A stretch of 64,000 nucleotides of DNA, from the NCBI GenBank assembly GCA_910890315.1, contig CAJVGD010000042.1, positions 62,001 to 126,000 on the forward strand, read 5' to 3'. Source of the DNA: Serendipita indica DSM 11827 (lineage: Eukaryota > Basidiomycota > Agaricomycetes > Sebacinales > Serendipitaceae). The position numbers and the translations under genes were made by a program. Of the stretch, positions 35,097-47,126 are shown piece after piece. The first letter of the stretch is position 1. Every line of letters begins with the position of its first letter. The notes beneath the pieces are model-generated. The model saw nothing but the letters and a program-made list of their open reading frames with translations. It made no database searches and had not been told where the DNA came from.

Positions 35097-35225
35097 TGTC
35101 GTCGGGACCAAAGGTAGGCAAGCGGAGTTTGCGGAGTTTGACTACGCGTTGTGCTACATGGCTGGCATATTTTGCAAGGTACAAACATATTATACTGTAC
35201 AGATATACGGTTCAAGAAGCTAGTC

Positions 35226-37159
35226 TTATGTGCTATGCTCTTCGGCGGGTCTCTGGACGGCGACCTGACGACACATTGGACATCCATTTTGGCCCTCTGT
35301 AAGCCATCTGTCGATGCAGTCCCTGTGAAATGCATGCATGCATGACATTTGCCTGAGTTGCCGATCCTCCGTATAGTCATCGAGACAAATCAGACACTAC
35401 AAAGTCCGTAAGAGTTGTGTGCGCTTGGACAGATTGCTTCTCACTTTTTCCGCTGTGTTTGCCGCCACATTCATACTTGCTATCTGAGAAGGCAGGAAGC
35501 AGCGTAGGTTCGAGCGCGACAACTCTTCCTGAGTGACAGTAGGCGACTTCGCCGCGGCAAGGTCCACAAGGTCCCTACAGATCGCTTAGATATTACTTTG
35601 CGGTAAAATGAGACGCACCATAAGAGATCGAATTCGCCAGACTCGTCGGAGTTGGTGGCAGACACATAGCGGTGTCCTGGAGGATAATGACCACCTAGTA
35701 CAATGATTACGTAGGAAGATGTGATGGTGTCCACATCGTCAAAATTCGGACGCATCGCAGGTTCCGGAAATATCATTTGTGGCTGGCCTTGTGACGTCGC
35801 GGTTGGGCCTGTTCCTGTAGTCGGAGTGGTACCACTTGACGTGTTTCCAGCCGGTACAGTGAAATTAGGCGAGTTTGGTGGAAGAGATCGAAGTCCCACG
35901 AGCACCACCGGAATCAGATTGCGTTCTGCCTGCCCTTGAGGTGAACTCTCTCCTGGACCTGTGGAAGAGTCGGTCGCGACTCCCGGCGAGGATCCTGAAG
36001 GTGATGTATCCTGTCTTCCCAAGCCACTTTGGCCATTCCTGGGTGCTGGAATTACGGGAAACTGAAAAGCCTGCCACCAGTTTAGACGCCGCGGCTCCGT
36101 CCCTTTCCATTCGATCAGCATCGATGCTTATCACTGAAGTTTTTGGACCCACCGGATGCTGAGCGCTCATGATCTTCTTGGAGAGAGGCTCGGACGCGAG
36201 AATGTACATCTACCAGAAATCGTTCAAAAGACCCGGGTCGAAGCGCCGGGCGCTCTCGCACCGGCCCTAATGGGGGTGTAGACATGAAGCGTGAAGTGAG
36301 CAGAGCAAGGGACAAATCCTGGAGAAGCTCCATATTGCCTGGGCCAGTAGTACGCCTGTTAGATCGGAGGTGGAAAAGATGTTCTAGAATAGACCAGGCC
36401 ACTCGTGCTCTTTGTGGAGATAACTGTGATCCAGGGGAGTCGGAAGATAGGGCAGATAGTACATCTGAATGGTTGTTCAAGAGAGAAGAGGCGGTTGCTG
36501 CAGTCGCCATTGAAAGAAGCGATGCTAGCACGTCTATATTTGTTTGAAGTCGATTATCAGATGTATTTGGGGAGCTTGAACCGGTTCTATCGACAGTTCT
36601 AGAGGCGGTCTCGCCATCTGTCACTTCTGTTGTGGATGATTGGTCCCGGCGATGAGCCCTCAGATTGTTTTGATTGTTTAATTGCTGTTCTGTCGATTGT
36701 CTGGCGTGCTGTAGACTGCCTGCAGGCTCTGTGCACGGCACCAGCGGAGGAGAGCCAGTCGAATCTGACCGGATGGTTTGCTCCTCCAAAGCGGTGGGAG
36801 ATGGTACTGAGACGTCGTCTAAATTCGGATCTCGGGTCCCGTTTGATCTCTGCGCACCGCGCCTGCGGTTGAGTAATCGCGTGGAGAACGGGCGACTCCT
36901 GGCTACGAGGTTTGCTTAGAAACTTGGCTCTTCTCAACGAGTCCACTTACATTTGGTGGTCTTTGGCTGCGATCTGGAGTCCTTGGAGAACACTCTTAAA
37001 CCTCTCAAGGCCCTCGTCATGACCCGCCGTCCACCTTTGGAACCCTGGGGTCGTCGCTTGTGTGTTAGTAGACCGCCCTCGCAGACAGTTGTGATATCTT
37101 ACATCTGAAACGGCAACCCCAGATGGAGATGCAGGCTGTTTTGAAGTTTGCTGGCCCAT
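35226..37159 (-). CDS. RING-H2 ubiquitin ligase with N-myristoylation signal
   Basis: The start at 37159 gives MGQQTSKQPASPSGVAVSD, where Gly2 and Ser6 fit the N-myristoyltransferase consensus. After introns come basic segments (SKGGRRVMTRALRGLRVFSK), a Ser/Thr-rich region, RLQTNIDVLASLLSMATAAT, and a middle part rich in Pro, Ser and Gly (SGTTPTTGTGPTATSQGQPQ). An intron at about 35391-35438 then joins AANTAEK to CLICLDDYTEDRQLRQMSC. The RING-H2 core is CLIC-x(14)-CMHAFHRDC-IDRWL-x(6)-CPMC, so all eight zinc ligands are visible. The protein ends QRPAEEHST at 35226. It is probably a membrane-tethered E3 ligase. The combination of lipid anchor, long disordered body and C-terminal RING resembles fungal and animal RING proteins on vesicle membranes, but the exact orthologue is unknown to me. 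Confidence 0.78.
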
Positions 37160-37230
37160 AGACAAGTGATGGTGCAAGGTCCAAGAAACTCAAGAACCCG
37201 CCACAATGTGGTAACATTGCTTAGAACACG

Positions 37231-39047
37231 CTATCTAACAACCTTTGACTGCCTGAGGCGTTCAATTTCTTTGTCCTGATATCCAACCTCCCTTAGCACC
37301 TCGCTCGTGTGCTGTCCCAGGTATGGCGGTGGCCTCGTCACCCCCATTCGTGAGCCGTTGTACATCACTGCTGGTCCAACTAGCTTCACTGGACCAGCTC
37401 TGGGATGTTCCACCTCGACAACTAGGCCACGTGCTTGGACCTGGGGATGAGAGAACGTTTGTTCAATATCGTTGATAGGCCCAAACGGCACTCTATAGAT
37501 GTATCAGAGAAATGGAATAGGACATAATGTAGTAACGCTTACCCAACTCCGTTGAACTTCTGTATCCAATAATCGCGAGTTTCCTGCATCAAAATCGCCG
37601 TGATGGCATCTACCAAAGACTCTCTGTTTGCTACTCTGCTTCTATTCGTCGAAAAATTTTCGTTTGTCGCCAGTTCTGGTCGCTCGAGCACGCGCCTGCA
37701 CAAGAGGCCGAATTGATTGTCGTTGCCTGCACCTATCATAATGTAGCCATCTTTGCATGGAAAGACCTTTTTAGATCGTCAATTTTAGGTACCTGAAAAT
37801 GATGACTACCCTACTTGATAGGGTACGATGCTTGGATGGGCAGTCCCGTGTCGTGTCGCCGAAGCATTCGCAACAAGATAATTAGAGGCAATGTTGGCCA
37901 ACCCTGCAATCTAATAAAGGTTTGCATAGTTTGAATGAATTGAAGGTACGCGCCTGTGTCTCGAGTAGGTTGCAGTCAATCCACACCCCTCGCCCAGTCG
38001 TTTGTCGCGCCAAGAGAGCAGCCAGTATGGCCCCATGTGCATACAACCCTGTTCATTCGAGCATATGACTAGTGGTAAAGGTGGAGACCTACCCGTTGAC
38101 ACGTCTGTCACTGCAACGCCAACTTTACACGGTGGGCCATTAGGCTCGCCGGTTCTAAAAGGGATTGAGGCACACAAACGACATGAGAGAAGGCTTACAT
38201 ATGCATAAGGCCTGCTTCAGCCTCTATCACGACGTCGTACCCTGCGTTCGCAGCATATGGTCCCGTCTGTCCGTATCCTACAGCCTAGAGTCTGTATTAC
38301 CGCAATAATACAATTGTAATACGGCGTACCACTGATGGATGTGTAGATGATACCCGGGTTGAGTTCTTGACATTGGGAGTAGCCGAGCCCGAGTTTTTCG
38401 AGTTTGCCTTTTGGGTGGTGTTCACTTAAAGGTATCCTTGTCGCGAATAGACGCACCGGGGATAAAGTTTTCTACAAGGATATCTGCCCGAGCGACAAGT
38501 CTATGCATCAGTTCAATGCCTTGTGGTGATTTGAAGTCGACACAGATGGACCGCTTATTTCGGTTGACTGATAGAAAATATGCAGACTCTGCGGGTTCGT
38601 CTGGTAGTGGTATATCCTCTTTGAGAGGTGCCGAGGGAGGGCTCCAACTGCGGGTATCATCTCCGGCAAAAGACTCGACTTTGATCACGTCGGCGCTACA
38701 AAAACTGAGGCCCATATGGCACACTGGAGATATGGGACCAACCCAAGGTCCGCCAACAGCATTGTGGCCATAGGAGCGGCTAGGACGCGCGAGAGGTCGA
38801 GAATCCGGATGCCTTCAACGGAGGTTCAATAGGTTGTAATGCAGGCTTCTGCTCATAAGAATGGATATGAGTCACATTTACGGGGCCGGAACTGGGTATT
38901 GACCTTATCCAATGTCGATATCCGGCGGATTTGTGACCGCTCGAAGGGTTGAAGGAGATTTGGAGTTGTTGAAAACACTCGGGTCGTAATTTTATGGAGT
39001 CTGACGGCCCTCCGAGAACGCGAAATAGAATTGAGTAACATCGTCAA
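37231..39047 (-). CDS. Family III CoA-transferase (CaiB/BaiF), probably mitochondrial
   Basis: Exon 1 (ATG 39047 or 39041) encodes [20 protein letters not shown], rich in Arg/Ser and lacking acidic residues, a likely mitochondrial presequence. After an intron the core begins [40 protein letters not shown] and [20 protein letters not shown]. Further exons give [31 protein letters not shown], a segment [18 protein letters not shown] with the catalytic Asp, [40 protein letters not shown] and [20 protein letters not shown]. These are signatures of family III CoA-transferases; among eukaryotic members the nearest in style is SUGCT (succinate-hydroxymethylglutarate CoA-transferase), but alpha-methylacyl-CoA racemase relatives cannot be excluded. 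The gene lies between the RING gene and MPP-beta on the same strand with gaps of 71 and 44 bp. About seven short introns. Confidence 0.82.
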
Positions 39048-39091
39048 GTCTAAGAATGACTACATAGAAACGAATCCCGGCTACTATTCAA

Positions 39092-40707
39092 TCAGAACGT
39101 CATGCTAAAGTATCATGTCAGACGTATTCATGCTCAATGATCCAGTACACGTACCTCGACATGTCGCTTCTAATTCTGTTGTAATCAAGTAGACCTTCGA
39201 CTCTTCCATATGCAGCCATGGCAAACTAGAATCATCAGCATTGTCCAACAGGAGCGAGCATGAGACACTCACGTCCTTGTCCCAGAGGTACTTTTGTGCC
39301 ACTCGCTTAATCTCATCAACGGTGACGGCTTCGATGGCATTTTCGATCTGCTTTGGCGTGAAGCGTCGACCAGATGTAACGACTTGCCGGCCAATATCCT
39401 CAGCAATGGCGGAGGTGCCGTCCAATGTGAGCAGCAAGGTGGCCTTGAGCTGGCTCTTTGCACGTTCGACCTCATTCTCCTTGGGTGCAATTGACATTCG
39501 CGTCCATTCCTTGAGTGTGAAATGGACGAGGTCATCCAAGTTGACGAGGTTTTCAGAGACGAGATAGATACCCCAGAGACCAGTGTCAGAGTACGAGGTG
39601 GAGAACGACATGAACGAGTTGGCAAGATTGTTGGATGAGATGATGTGGCTCAGCCGCGAAGAGAGGAGTGGAGAAGCACCGAGCGAACGATCCCAGTTAC
39701 CAAAGATTGATTGCATCACGAGCATCGGGAAATAGTCTGGAGATGACCAACCGACGCCCTCCACGGCGATGGCCACATTGCAGGTGGACATGGTGTCGTC
39801 ACGAATGCGGACTTCTGAGCCTACGAAGTCTGTCTTGGTGTGCGAGAGCCTGCCGAGGGGCGTCGGGTTGGGGGACTGCGGGAGCGAGGAAAAGTGCTTC
39901 TCGGCCAGCTTGACGAGATCCTGGTGGTCAACGCCTCCCGCTCCGACGAGAACCATGCGGTCAGAGGTGTAGTTGGTCTTGATATAGTTATCCAAATCGT
40001 CCCGCTTGATGGAGAGAATGTTCTGACGAGGACCCAAGATGGTACGGCCCAATGGCTGACCTGAGCACACGGGTGAGTACAGAAGAAACACGAATGAGGA
40101 AGAAAATTTTTCACCTTGGAATGCAACGGCGTGCAAATGGTCGAAAACAACCTCTTCGTGTTGCTTATCGACCTCTACCTGTTCTCGGAGAATGACGTCC
40201 CGCTCGCGCTCAATCTTTGCAGCTTCGAGCTTTGAGTTTTGGAGAATGTCCGAGATGATGTCGACGGCCTGCGGAACGTCTTGGCGGAATGCTTTTGCAT
40301 AGTAGACAGTTTGCTCGCGCGAGGTGTAGGCGTTTAAATGGGCGCCGAGGTTCTCAACTTCGAGTTCGAGTGCCTGTTGAGTCCTTTTCTGGGTTCCTTT
40401 AAAGGCCATGTGCTCTAGAAAGTGGGCCGTGCCGTTTGTTGCGTCTGTCTCTGCGCGCGAACCAGCGTCAATCCAGACGCCAACGGTTGCCGTTTGAGCA
40501 TGAGGATGAGACTCTGTCGCGACTGTCAATCCGTTGGGCAGCACTGAGATTTCGGTAAATGGTCCTGGGACGTGTGTCGCCAGCGTCCGCGAGAACTGTC
40601 GAAGGGGAGCAAATGGTGAGCTCTAACATGTGATATAGATAGATACCGACCTTTAATGTCCTTGAAAGGCCAAATGCCCTTCGTCTTAGTGGCTGGAGGG
40701 CGCGCAT
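39092..40707 (-). CDS. MAS1: Mitochondrial processing peptidase beta subunit
   Basis: MRALQPLRRRAFGLSRTLK is a classic Arg-rich presequence in exon 1 (from 40707). After an intron come SRTLATHVPGPFTEISVLPN and GLTVATESHPHAQTATVGVW. The inverted zinc-binding motif HFLEHMAFKGT (HxxEH) is present, with LGAHLNAYTSREQTVYYAKA and the downstream acidic ligand region. An intron near 40060-40114 precedes QPLGRTILGPRQNILSI. The C-terminal half contains GSEVRIRDDTMSTCNVAIAV, SDTGLWGIYLVSENLVNLDD and KYLWDKD; the final exons read AAYGRVEGLLDYNRIRSDMS and end MTF at TGA 39092. The HxxEH motif identifies the catalytic beta subunit rather than alpha. It removes matrix-targeting presequences of imported proteins. 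Confidence 0.95.
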
Positions 40708-41187
40708 GGCCGTCGTGGTCGAGGTCGAGATTTCACAGCCGTTTGTTTTTCTCGACCGCGGCGAAGTGCTGGAGAGCTAAGGATCGGTAATTATTGTATA
40801 AATCGTATATAATTTGGTGATGAATCAAAGCATTTGGGCATTCCAAGTTCATCCGAGATGTTTGTTACCTAATCATCGTAAAGGGGCTTAGCAGCTTCGA
40901 AATACATTTTATACCGTTCACAACACGTCGCCTTGGAATTTACCCCGCTCTCTGGATTTACAAGCTACTATTTTTACTAATTTTGAGCTGACTCCAGCGC
41001 CGGAATTCGGCTGGCTGAGCGAGCCAAATGAGGTCATTGGAGCCCTTGCTTTGTATCCCCTCTTGAACAAAACTTTGACCAACGGCGAGTCTCTGGCGTC
41101 TCGGACGAGTTCGTGGACCTAGAATATCGCCAACACTGTGCATATACAACCCAAGGGACACTATACCTAGCACCTGGCCCCTCCGCG
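40708..41187. other. Divergent promoter region, MPP-beta and Hsp20-tailed gene
   Basis: About 480 bp between the two start codons. The left half is AT-rich (40785-40990), the right half ordinary. An in-frame ATG for the Hsp20-tailed gene lies at 41113, which would extend that protein by 25 residues. No other gene seen. Confidence 0.4.
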
Positions 41188-43489
41188 ATGGCGTCTAGCG
41201 GGCTACGTACCGCGAAACAGGATCCAGAAGGACCAACGAGGGACCATAGCCATGCTAATGTCCTCAGGAAGGAGTACACAGCCAGATCGAATGCCCTCAG
41301 CAGTTCTCCTCCGAGCTCAAGGAGTAAACTCGTCAAGCCTCGCTCGGATACAGGCGACGACGACATTTCCAACCACTCGGAGCACACAAACCAGCCGCAT
41401 TCCAAGCCTAACAAGCTCAGAAAAGCACCTGGATCGTCTTCCTCGGCTGCTGCCTCCAGCGGCTCGGCACCTCTAGTCGCAACTAAAGGTATGTGTGTGA
41501 TCTAAATCTCATATTCTGTCTTCCTCTTCAAGTGACATGTGCTTCGCGAACCGATCCTACTGCCAAATGCTCTCCTCCTACCCACTCAGTGGGGCTTTCC
41601 CAGCTCTGAACCGCCTTGCCGACTTTGGGGCTCTTCTGTTGTCTGCTTCCTCTTTATAATCTCGAGCGGACACGCTGACCCTGATAGATCCTCCAGAGAC
41701 CCTGGGCATGTATGCTTCGTCACGCAAGACGTTTGACGCCAGCCCTCCTCCAAAATCTCCGACTCTCGCCAAAGATCCCAAGATGCCACACGTACCATCA
41801 AGGCCAGCTCCTATGCGCGCCCAGAGTTACTCCAAACGTCATGCGTCTTTCGACACACCCAGAGAAGTCCCGTTGCCGGCATATCCATTCGGAGGCAACT
41901 CGCAATTTGATCAACCGCAACCATTTGACGATTCAGAAGGAGACTCGGACAACCGAAAGGCAGTCTGGACTCAGTTGGAGAATGGGATGCGCGACTTTAC
42001 CCTCCAACCTTCCGGTGTAACCCGCAAGATCCGCCGCTCTCAAGACCCATCTACCTCGACAAGTTCTGGAGGTTACTTTGACTATCATCCTCCCAATCCT
42101 GAGCCACCTCACTTCAACCGCAATAATTCGGCGCCGACGCCACCTCACCCGTCCGCAGCAGAGAGTGTCAACATGCACTATGTGGGACAAACCTCTAACG
42201 CAAACGGTCTCAATGAGCCGGAAAACGGTAGTGGCAGCGGCAGCGAAAGATTTCCGACGCCCCAGTCGGCTCAGACATTGTCAGAGGACGATGGCTCTTG
42301 TCTTTCATCTTCAACTTCGATCGACGACAGGGCCCAATCACGAGACGCCATGCAGTCTGCGAGTGAGGAAGGACATTTGTCCACTTCCAGCCTTCCTCTC
42401 CCGACTTCATACGGAGCCGAACAAGTGAGCCGATTACCCGCAACACCCAAGCCTTCGTCCCAAGCAAAGCCAGAATACTCATTTGGCTGGGACAATGGAG
42501 TCACCAAAACTCCCACTAATATCACCGACAATCCGTTTGATCGTGCTGGCAGAGTTCGAGATGGCTCCAATCCCGGGATTGGTGACAGTAGATTGCTTTT
42601 GGATCGACAATTGTCTACCCAGCGCTCCAGCTATCCTTTTGTGGCACAATCTGGTCGCGAGATTCGCCTTCCAGCCACAAATCCCCTGGATAGCTCACAT
42701 TCATTTGACAAGTCATTACAGCTTCCAAAGGTTGAGGCTCCGGAAAAGTTACTTCATCCTTTGCTGGCCCGAAATTACTCGACACCAGACACGGCTTCAC
42801 AGCTCAAGAGTCCCGGGGCCGTTTCTACCATCGCTACTCCAGGCCATGATGGCACTTTGACGGGCTCAAGCCAGGCCTCAACGTCACCCACGCGCTCTAG
42901 TCTGACCGATAGAACATCGAACACCAGTGGAAGTAGCGGAGCCAGCTCTGACTTGCCAAGTACCGTCGCAGGAGGGCTCGCCCGAGATACCCACGCAGGC
43001 AATCCTGGGCCTGACTCGTCCGAAGCTGGTGTCCGACAATCCACTGAAGACAAGTTTCGTGAACAGAATCCCGTAGATGACAGAAACACGGTGGCCGCCA
43101 TGACAGTCGAAACGACCGGAGCGGCGTATATATTGACTGCTCCACTCCCAGGCTATCTGCGAGACGAGATCACCCTCTCCACTCGGAAGAAGAGAATTCT
43201 ACATGTCGTGGCTGATGGCTTCGTCAGTGGTTGTGGTCAGTTTGTACCAAGAGTGCCGTAGTTCTCACTAACCTCAGATTCCACAGGTCATTTCGAGCGT
43301 CGGGTATCGTTTGGTTACGATGCTGACATGACTCGCATTCGCGCAGAGTTCAATGGTCAATTGCTGAAGATCACTGTCCCACGTCGACCGACATCGTCTG
43401 CTTCGTCTATCGGCGCATCTTCTACTGCTTTCAACACAGGCTCCTCCAGCTCGAACATGTTCTGGCGAGGACGGAGCAACGTGGTATAA
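41188..43489 (+). CDS. Long disordered protein with C-terminal Hsp20/alpha-crystallin-like domain
   Basis: From ATG 41188 (MASSGLRTAKQDPEGPTRDH) the first exon ends near 41490 (SAPLVATK) and, after an intron of about 200 bp, resumes DPPETLGMYASSRKTFDASP and runs open for more than 500 codons. Most of the body is Ser/Pro/Thr-rich with many SP sites and no globular domain (PREVPLPAYPFGGNSQFDQP; SQASTSPTRSSLTDRTSN). The C-terminus is different: AAYILTAPLPGYLRDEITLS, TRKKRILHVVADGF, an intron near 43216-43286, then HFERRVSFGYDADMTRIRAE and FNGQLLKITVPRRP. That pattern (A/V-PG-x-xEI-L-x-V-GxF-RxxxLP-like-A-x-GLLxIxxP) is a small-heat-shock alpha-crystallin beta sandwich. A 12-40 kDa chaperone domain carried at the end of a 600-residue disordered chain is unusual. 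Function unknown; nothing suggests membrane insertion. Confidence 0.75.
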
Positions 43490-43846
43490 TGGAAATCACC
43501 TTACGGCCTGCTTTTAACTGTCCTGAAGCTGCAGCATGCCTAGGTAGTTTAGATTATTCGTTAGATAATCGGGACCTGTATCCCCTCACTGTACCGTAGC
43601 ATTATCCAATGTAGCAACACTTCCTTCATGCCTCATCCAGTAAAATAAGAGTATAACAAGCTATGTTGACAGCATGAGAAACAGCTGAAAATGCAGCGTC
43701 CATGGATACGATAAGTATCTGACCAAGGCCTACGGAAGCGACAGGGGGGGCGCGCGAAGCGCGGAAGAGTGAATTATAAAGATGATCAAACGTAGAATAA
43801 CGGAAATTGTTAGGGATTCGCTCTGACACTAGTTCATAGTGCAACT

Positions 43847-44976
43847 CTAGTTGACAAACTTGAGGGTCTATAAAGGTGGCTGAGTGTTGATTCCATCAAG
43901 TAAGAATCGCACTCACGACACGCTTCAAGTCAAACCAGGGGCCACCCCAGGAGTACAAGATGTCAGTATTTGGCGAGAAGTGGAGGGCCTCGACGACCAT
44001 GAATGGAATAAGAGGAACCGGCGCTGCGATAGCTCAGGTGTCAATAACCATGCGAACGGTTATTTACGGAATACTCACTTCCGTCTGGGTTGATCCAAGT
44101 GCACGAGAGTGTACCGTCAGCGGCAAGAGTCCACTACAAGAGGTGTCACTATACGTCGTTGTCGATGGCCTGGACGACTCACGACCGCGCTCTCGAACCA
44201 CGTCTCGTGGATCGCGTCCTGAATCGGGACAGATCCAGCCGGGCCTACAGGTTGACAGCGTGAGATATGGGCTTGAAATAGGATTCACACGCACTGCGAA
44301 GGGGCCAAGCAACACCGTACAAATCGCTGCAGAGCGCCAAGTAAGCCAATCCGTTATCCAGGGACATACTCATTATCCGCACCTTCTCTTGGTCCCGTCG
44401 GCAGTAGGAGAGTTCAAGCCGACGGTTGCGGTGTTCTTCGTCGCAATTACGAGCTGTCTAGTATAGGCACCACCCTATAGCTGGCGATTAGACCAAGAAT
44501 GGGACAAGTATATCTCATTCGTACCGCAATTGGATACTCAATGTCAAACTTATCTCCAGGGTTAGCAGGCTTGGTGTATTGCCACTGGGTAGCCTCGGTC
44601 GCGGTCACGTTCCTGATATAGTCACCATTGATGGAGAGGAAACCAAGGCTTGCTCCCGTCACAGTGTCGAACATGCCGATCTTTGTCAGGGCTCTAGACC
44701 GCAAAGTCAGAGGGAGTTCGCGCTTTCTATGAATAACGACTTACTGGGTGTTGGGATCGAACCGCTTTCCGTCTAAATTGGCACGGGCGCAAACTTAGCA
44801 ATCTTTGGAGAGATTAAAGGGAGGACTGGATACGTACGATGGCTGCGTTCAACATGCTCGGACCCAAACGCGGCACGGGCGACATGGACGTGATGACCTC
44901 GGTCAAACGTGGCGGAGACGGTGCTGATAGCACATGTAAGGAGCGTAAAAGCCGCAGAGAGTGTCAGTTGCATCTT
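43847..44976 (-). CDS. Hypothetical secreted protein, orphan, intron-rich
   Basis: I do not recognise the family. MQLTLSAAFTLLTCAISTVS is a clear signal peptide with likely cleavage after VSA. Chaining short exons through GT-AG introns gives one open product of about 230 residues: FDRGHHVHVARAAFGSEHVE, then KRFDPNTQALTKIGMFDTVT, GFLSINGDYIRNVTATEATQ with an N-glycosylation sequon, KPANPGDKFDIEYPIALVIA, SPTADGTKRSDLYGVAWPLR, AGSVPIQDAIHETWFESAV, WTLAADGTLSCTWINPDGT, PVPLIPFMVVEALHFSPNTD, and SWGGPWFDLKRVTLKFVN. At least seven introns of about 45-60 bp are needed; every join keeps the frame, which supports the model. Few cysteines remain after the signal peptide. It looks like a beta-rich extracellular protein, perhaps a cell-surface protein or effector; that is inference. 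Confidence 0.6.
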
Positions 44977-46259
44977 TTGCAAGTGATTCGGAGCCAAAGT
45001 CGAAGTCGAGGGCGGAGGCAAGAAGCTGGCTATTCAAATGTTTGTTCCTCACCAACTCTCCGACCACCTATCTAGTTTCAGACTGAGAATAGAGTACGTT
45101 TGTGGAATAAAAAAACAAGAAAATCACTGGATTCGGGGATCATCCGCAACTACAAAGGCGCGGTTCGGCGCTAACAAATTCCAGTCAAATTGGCCACCGG
45201 AGTGCTTTTCCCTGACGCTCTTGTGGCCTCATTCCCTGGATATATCGATTCATTTCACGTCGGGAAAATATCCAAGCGACATCAAAAAGGGCCTTATGTA
45301 CCCTTGACGCCGTCTGTCGCCCAGCGTGAACAACCCAAACATTTGCCCAGACATACTTGGCACACTTGACATCCAGGAGAGTCAGGGGAGAGCCGAGTTG
45401 TCTTTTCATGCCCTACATGTTTCCTGACCACCCAAAACTACAATACCATCGCAACGAGAGGCTGAAATCTTGAATACCCATGGCACAACTCAAGGTCAAC
45501 TATAACCTAGCATCCATAAAAGATACAATCCATACTAGCTAATGGCAACCCTCAGCGGTCAAACCCACCTGCCACCACGTGATTGAAATTTCTGGTACTG
45601 CGGCCACAAGTTTTGTTAGCTTCCAGAGACGACTACTCTGTTCTCATACCCAAAATTCTCAGAGAGAGGTTTGTAAAATCTAAAGACCATTATAAAAACC
45701 CAGTACTGACAATAGAGAAGTTGTCTAGCAAATAGTAAGACAGCCCACATCTTGCGCGACAAGCACTAAAGGCCTGCATGCAATGCAGATAAGGTACCAA
45801 CCAGATAGAGCTATGAGAACTCATCTTTACCGTTCAGTAACACACTGTTTAGCAGTTAGGAGAATTCTCACACTAAGTCGCCCAACAATCTCATGCGCAA
45901 TGATAGAAAGTAGCTAATGCACGCGTAAAATACTCACTGGGCATTCGTCGGCGTAACCACTGCTAATTGATACACTTATCAATATGTATTTCTTTGCATT
46001 ATGATTTCCCCATCACTTCTAGCCTCTGTCAGCAATCTGCAACACAAGGAACGCTATTATTGAGCTTCACAAGGCTGCCTAACAGCAATAAGGGCTGCAA
46101 GCGCCGAATAAATAGATGACTATGGTTACTAAGTTTTCAGAATCAACATATTCGTGTTACTTTGGGAGGAGTGACCACTGAGCCGCCAGCTACACTGCGA
46201 CCTCGTCGTCCGTGCAAGTTCTGGATAACCACGGAATCTTGCCTTTTCTTTGTTAACCA

Positions 46260-47126
46260 TGTCGGTGTCTTTCAGTCCTTCGTCTCAGCTTTGCAAAAGT
46301 AAATCCACCTTCGTAGCTGTATAGCTCGCTCCTCGTATTGCTGACGTAGTAGGTCGCTCTTGTTAATCATCCAGACTTCGCTGTCGTTCAGAATCGCCGC
46401 GAAGGTTTCATCCAGTCTGAGAGGACGACGCAAATCCCATTGAAGTATCATCTTACAATTCATTTTACATCGTTATATTCTATCTCGTCTTCATTTCGAA
46501 GCTTAATAGCAGTGAGTGCTGCACGCATCAAGGTCCAGGCAAATGGATAACATTGGGGAAATACCAGAGGGAACAGGCCAAGAGCCTGGCTAACAATAGA
46601 TAATCTGGCGAAGTTATGCTGCCCAGTGAGTATCATAGAGCGCATGACGAACTATGAAGACACACAGTAATGATCACTCCTCACACACAGTAATCTTCCC
46701 AAGGATTTGATTTCGTACCGGCGAGCTACCTCTTCTTCTAAAGGATTCGCGAGTATCAGTAGCCGAAAGGCATTTGTACAGTGGAGCAAAGGAGTGAAAC
46801 CCAAAGAAACCGTTATCGAAAGCTGAAAATCCGCGCCTGAGCCGTCCAATTTGCATACACCGCTAAACCATGACCTATTGAAGCGCGCCCAGATTAGCCT
46901 CGAGCATTCCTAGGCGGAGATCGGATTGAATGAGATAGAACCTAGATGGCTGAGATATGTTTAATCGGTGAATGAGATGCGACTTTTCTTCATGCCGTCC
47001 GTTTGTAATGTTGTCGGGTGCGTCTTCTCTTCTTGTCTTCTTATCGTTTTTCTCTCTGCTTATCATTATGGGTGGTAGGAAATGATTTGGACTGCAGTCA
47101 CTGCAATTTTCTGTCAGTACCAACAC
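46260..47126 (-). pseudogene. Decayed protein-coding remnant of unknown family
   Basis: Several consecutive minus-strand frames read like real protein rather than chance: SLGFTPLLHCTNAFRLLILA followed by NPLEEEVARRYEIKSLG, then HNFARLSIVSQALGLFPLVF with ALTAIKLRNEDEIEYND, then MILQWDLRRPLRLDETFAAI with LNDSEVWMINKSDLLRQQYE. The pieces lie in order over about 800 bp but are separated by stops and shifts that short introns do not fully explain. I do not recognise the family. It may be a lineage-specific fungal gene that has decayed, or a live gene with unusual introns. Confidence 0.35.

Noticed and set aside
29048-40707. Possible mating-type (homeodomain) locus next to a mitochondrial peptidase
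   Set aside because: There is one TALE homeodomain, no divergent HD1/HD2 pair, and the peptidase is MPP-beta rather than the mitochondrial intermediate peptidase that flanks such loci.
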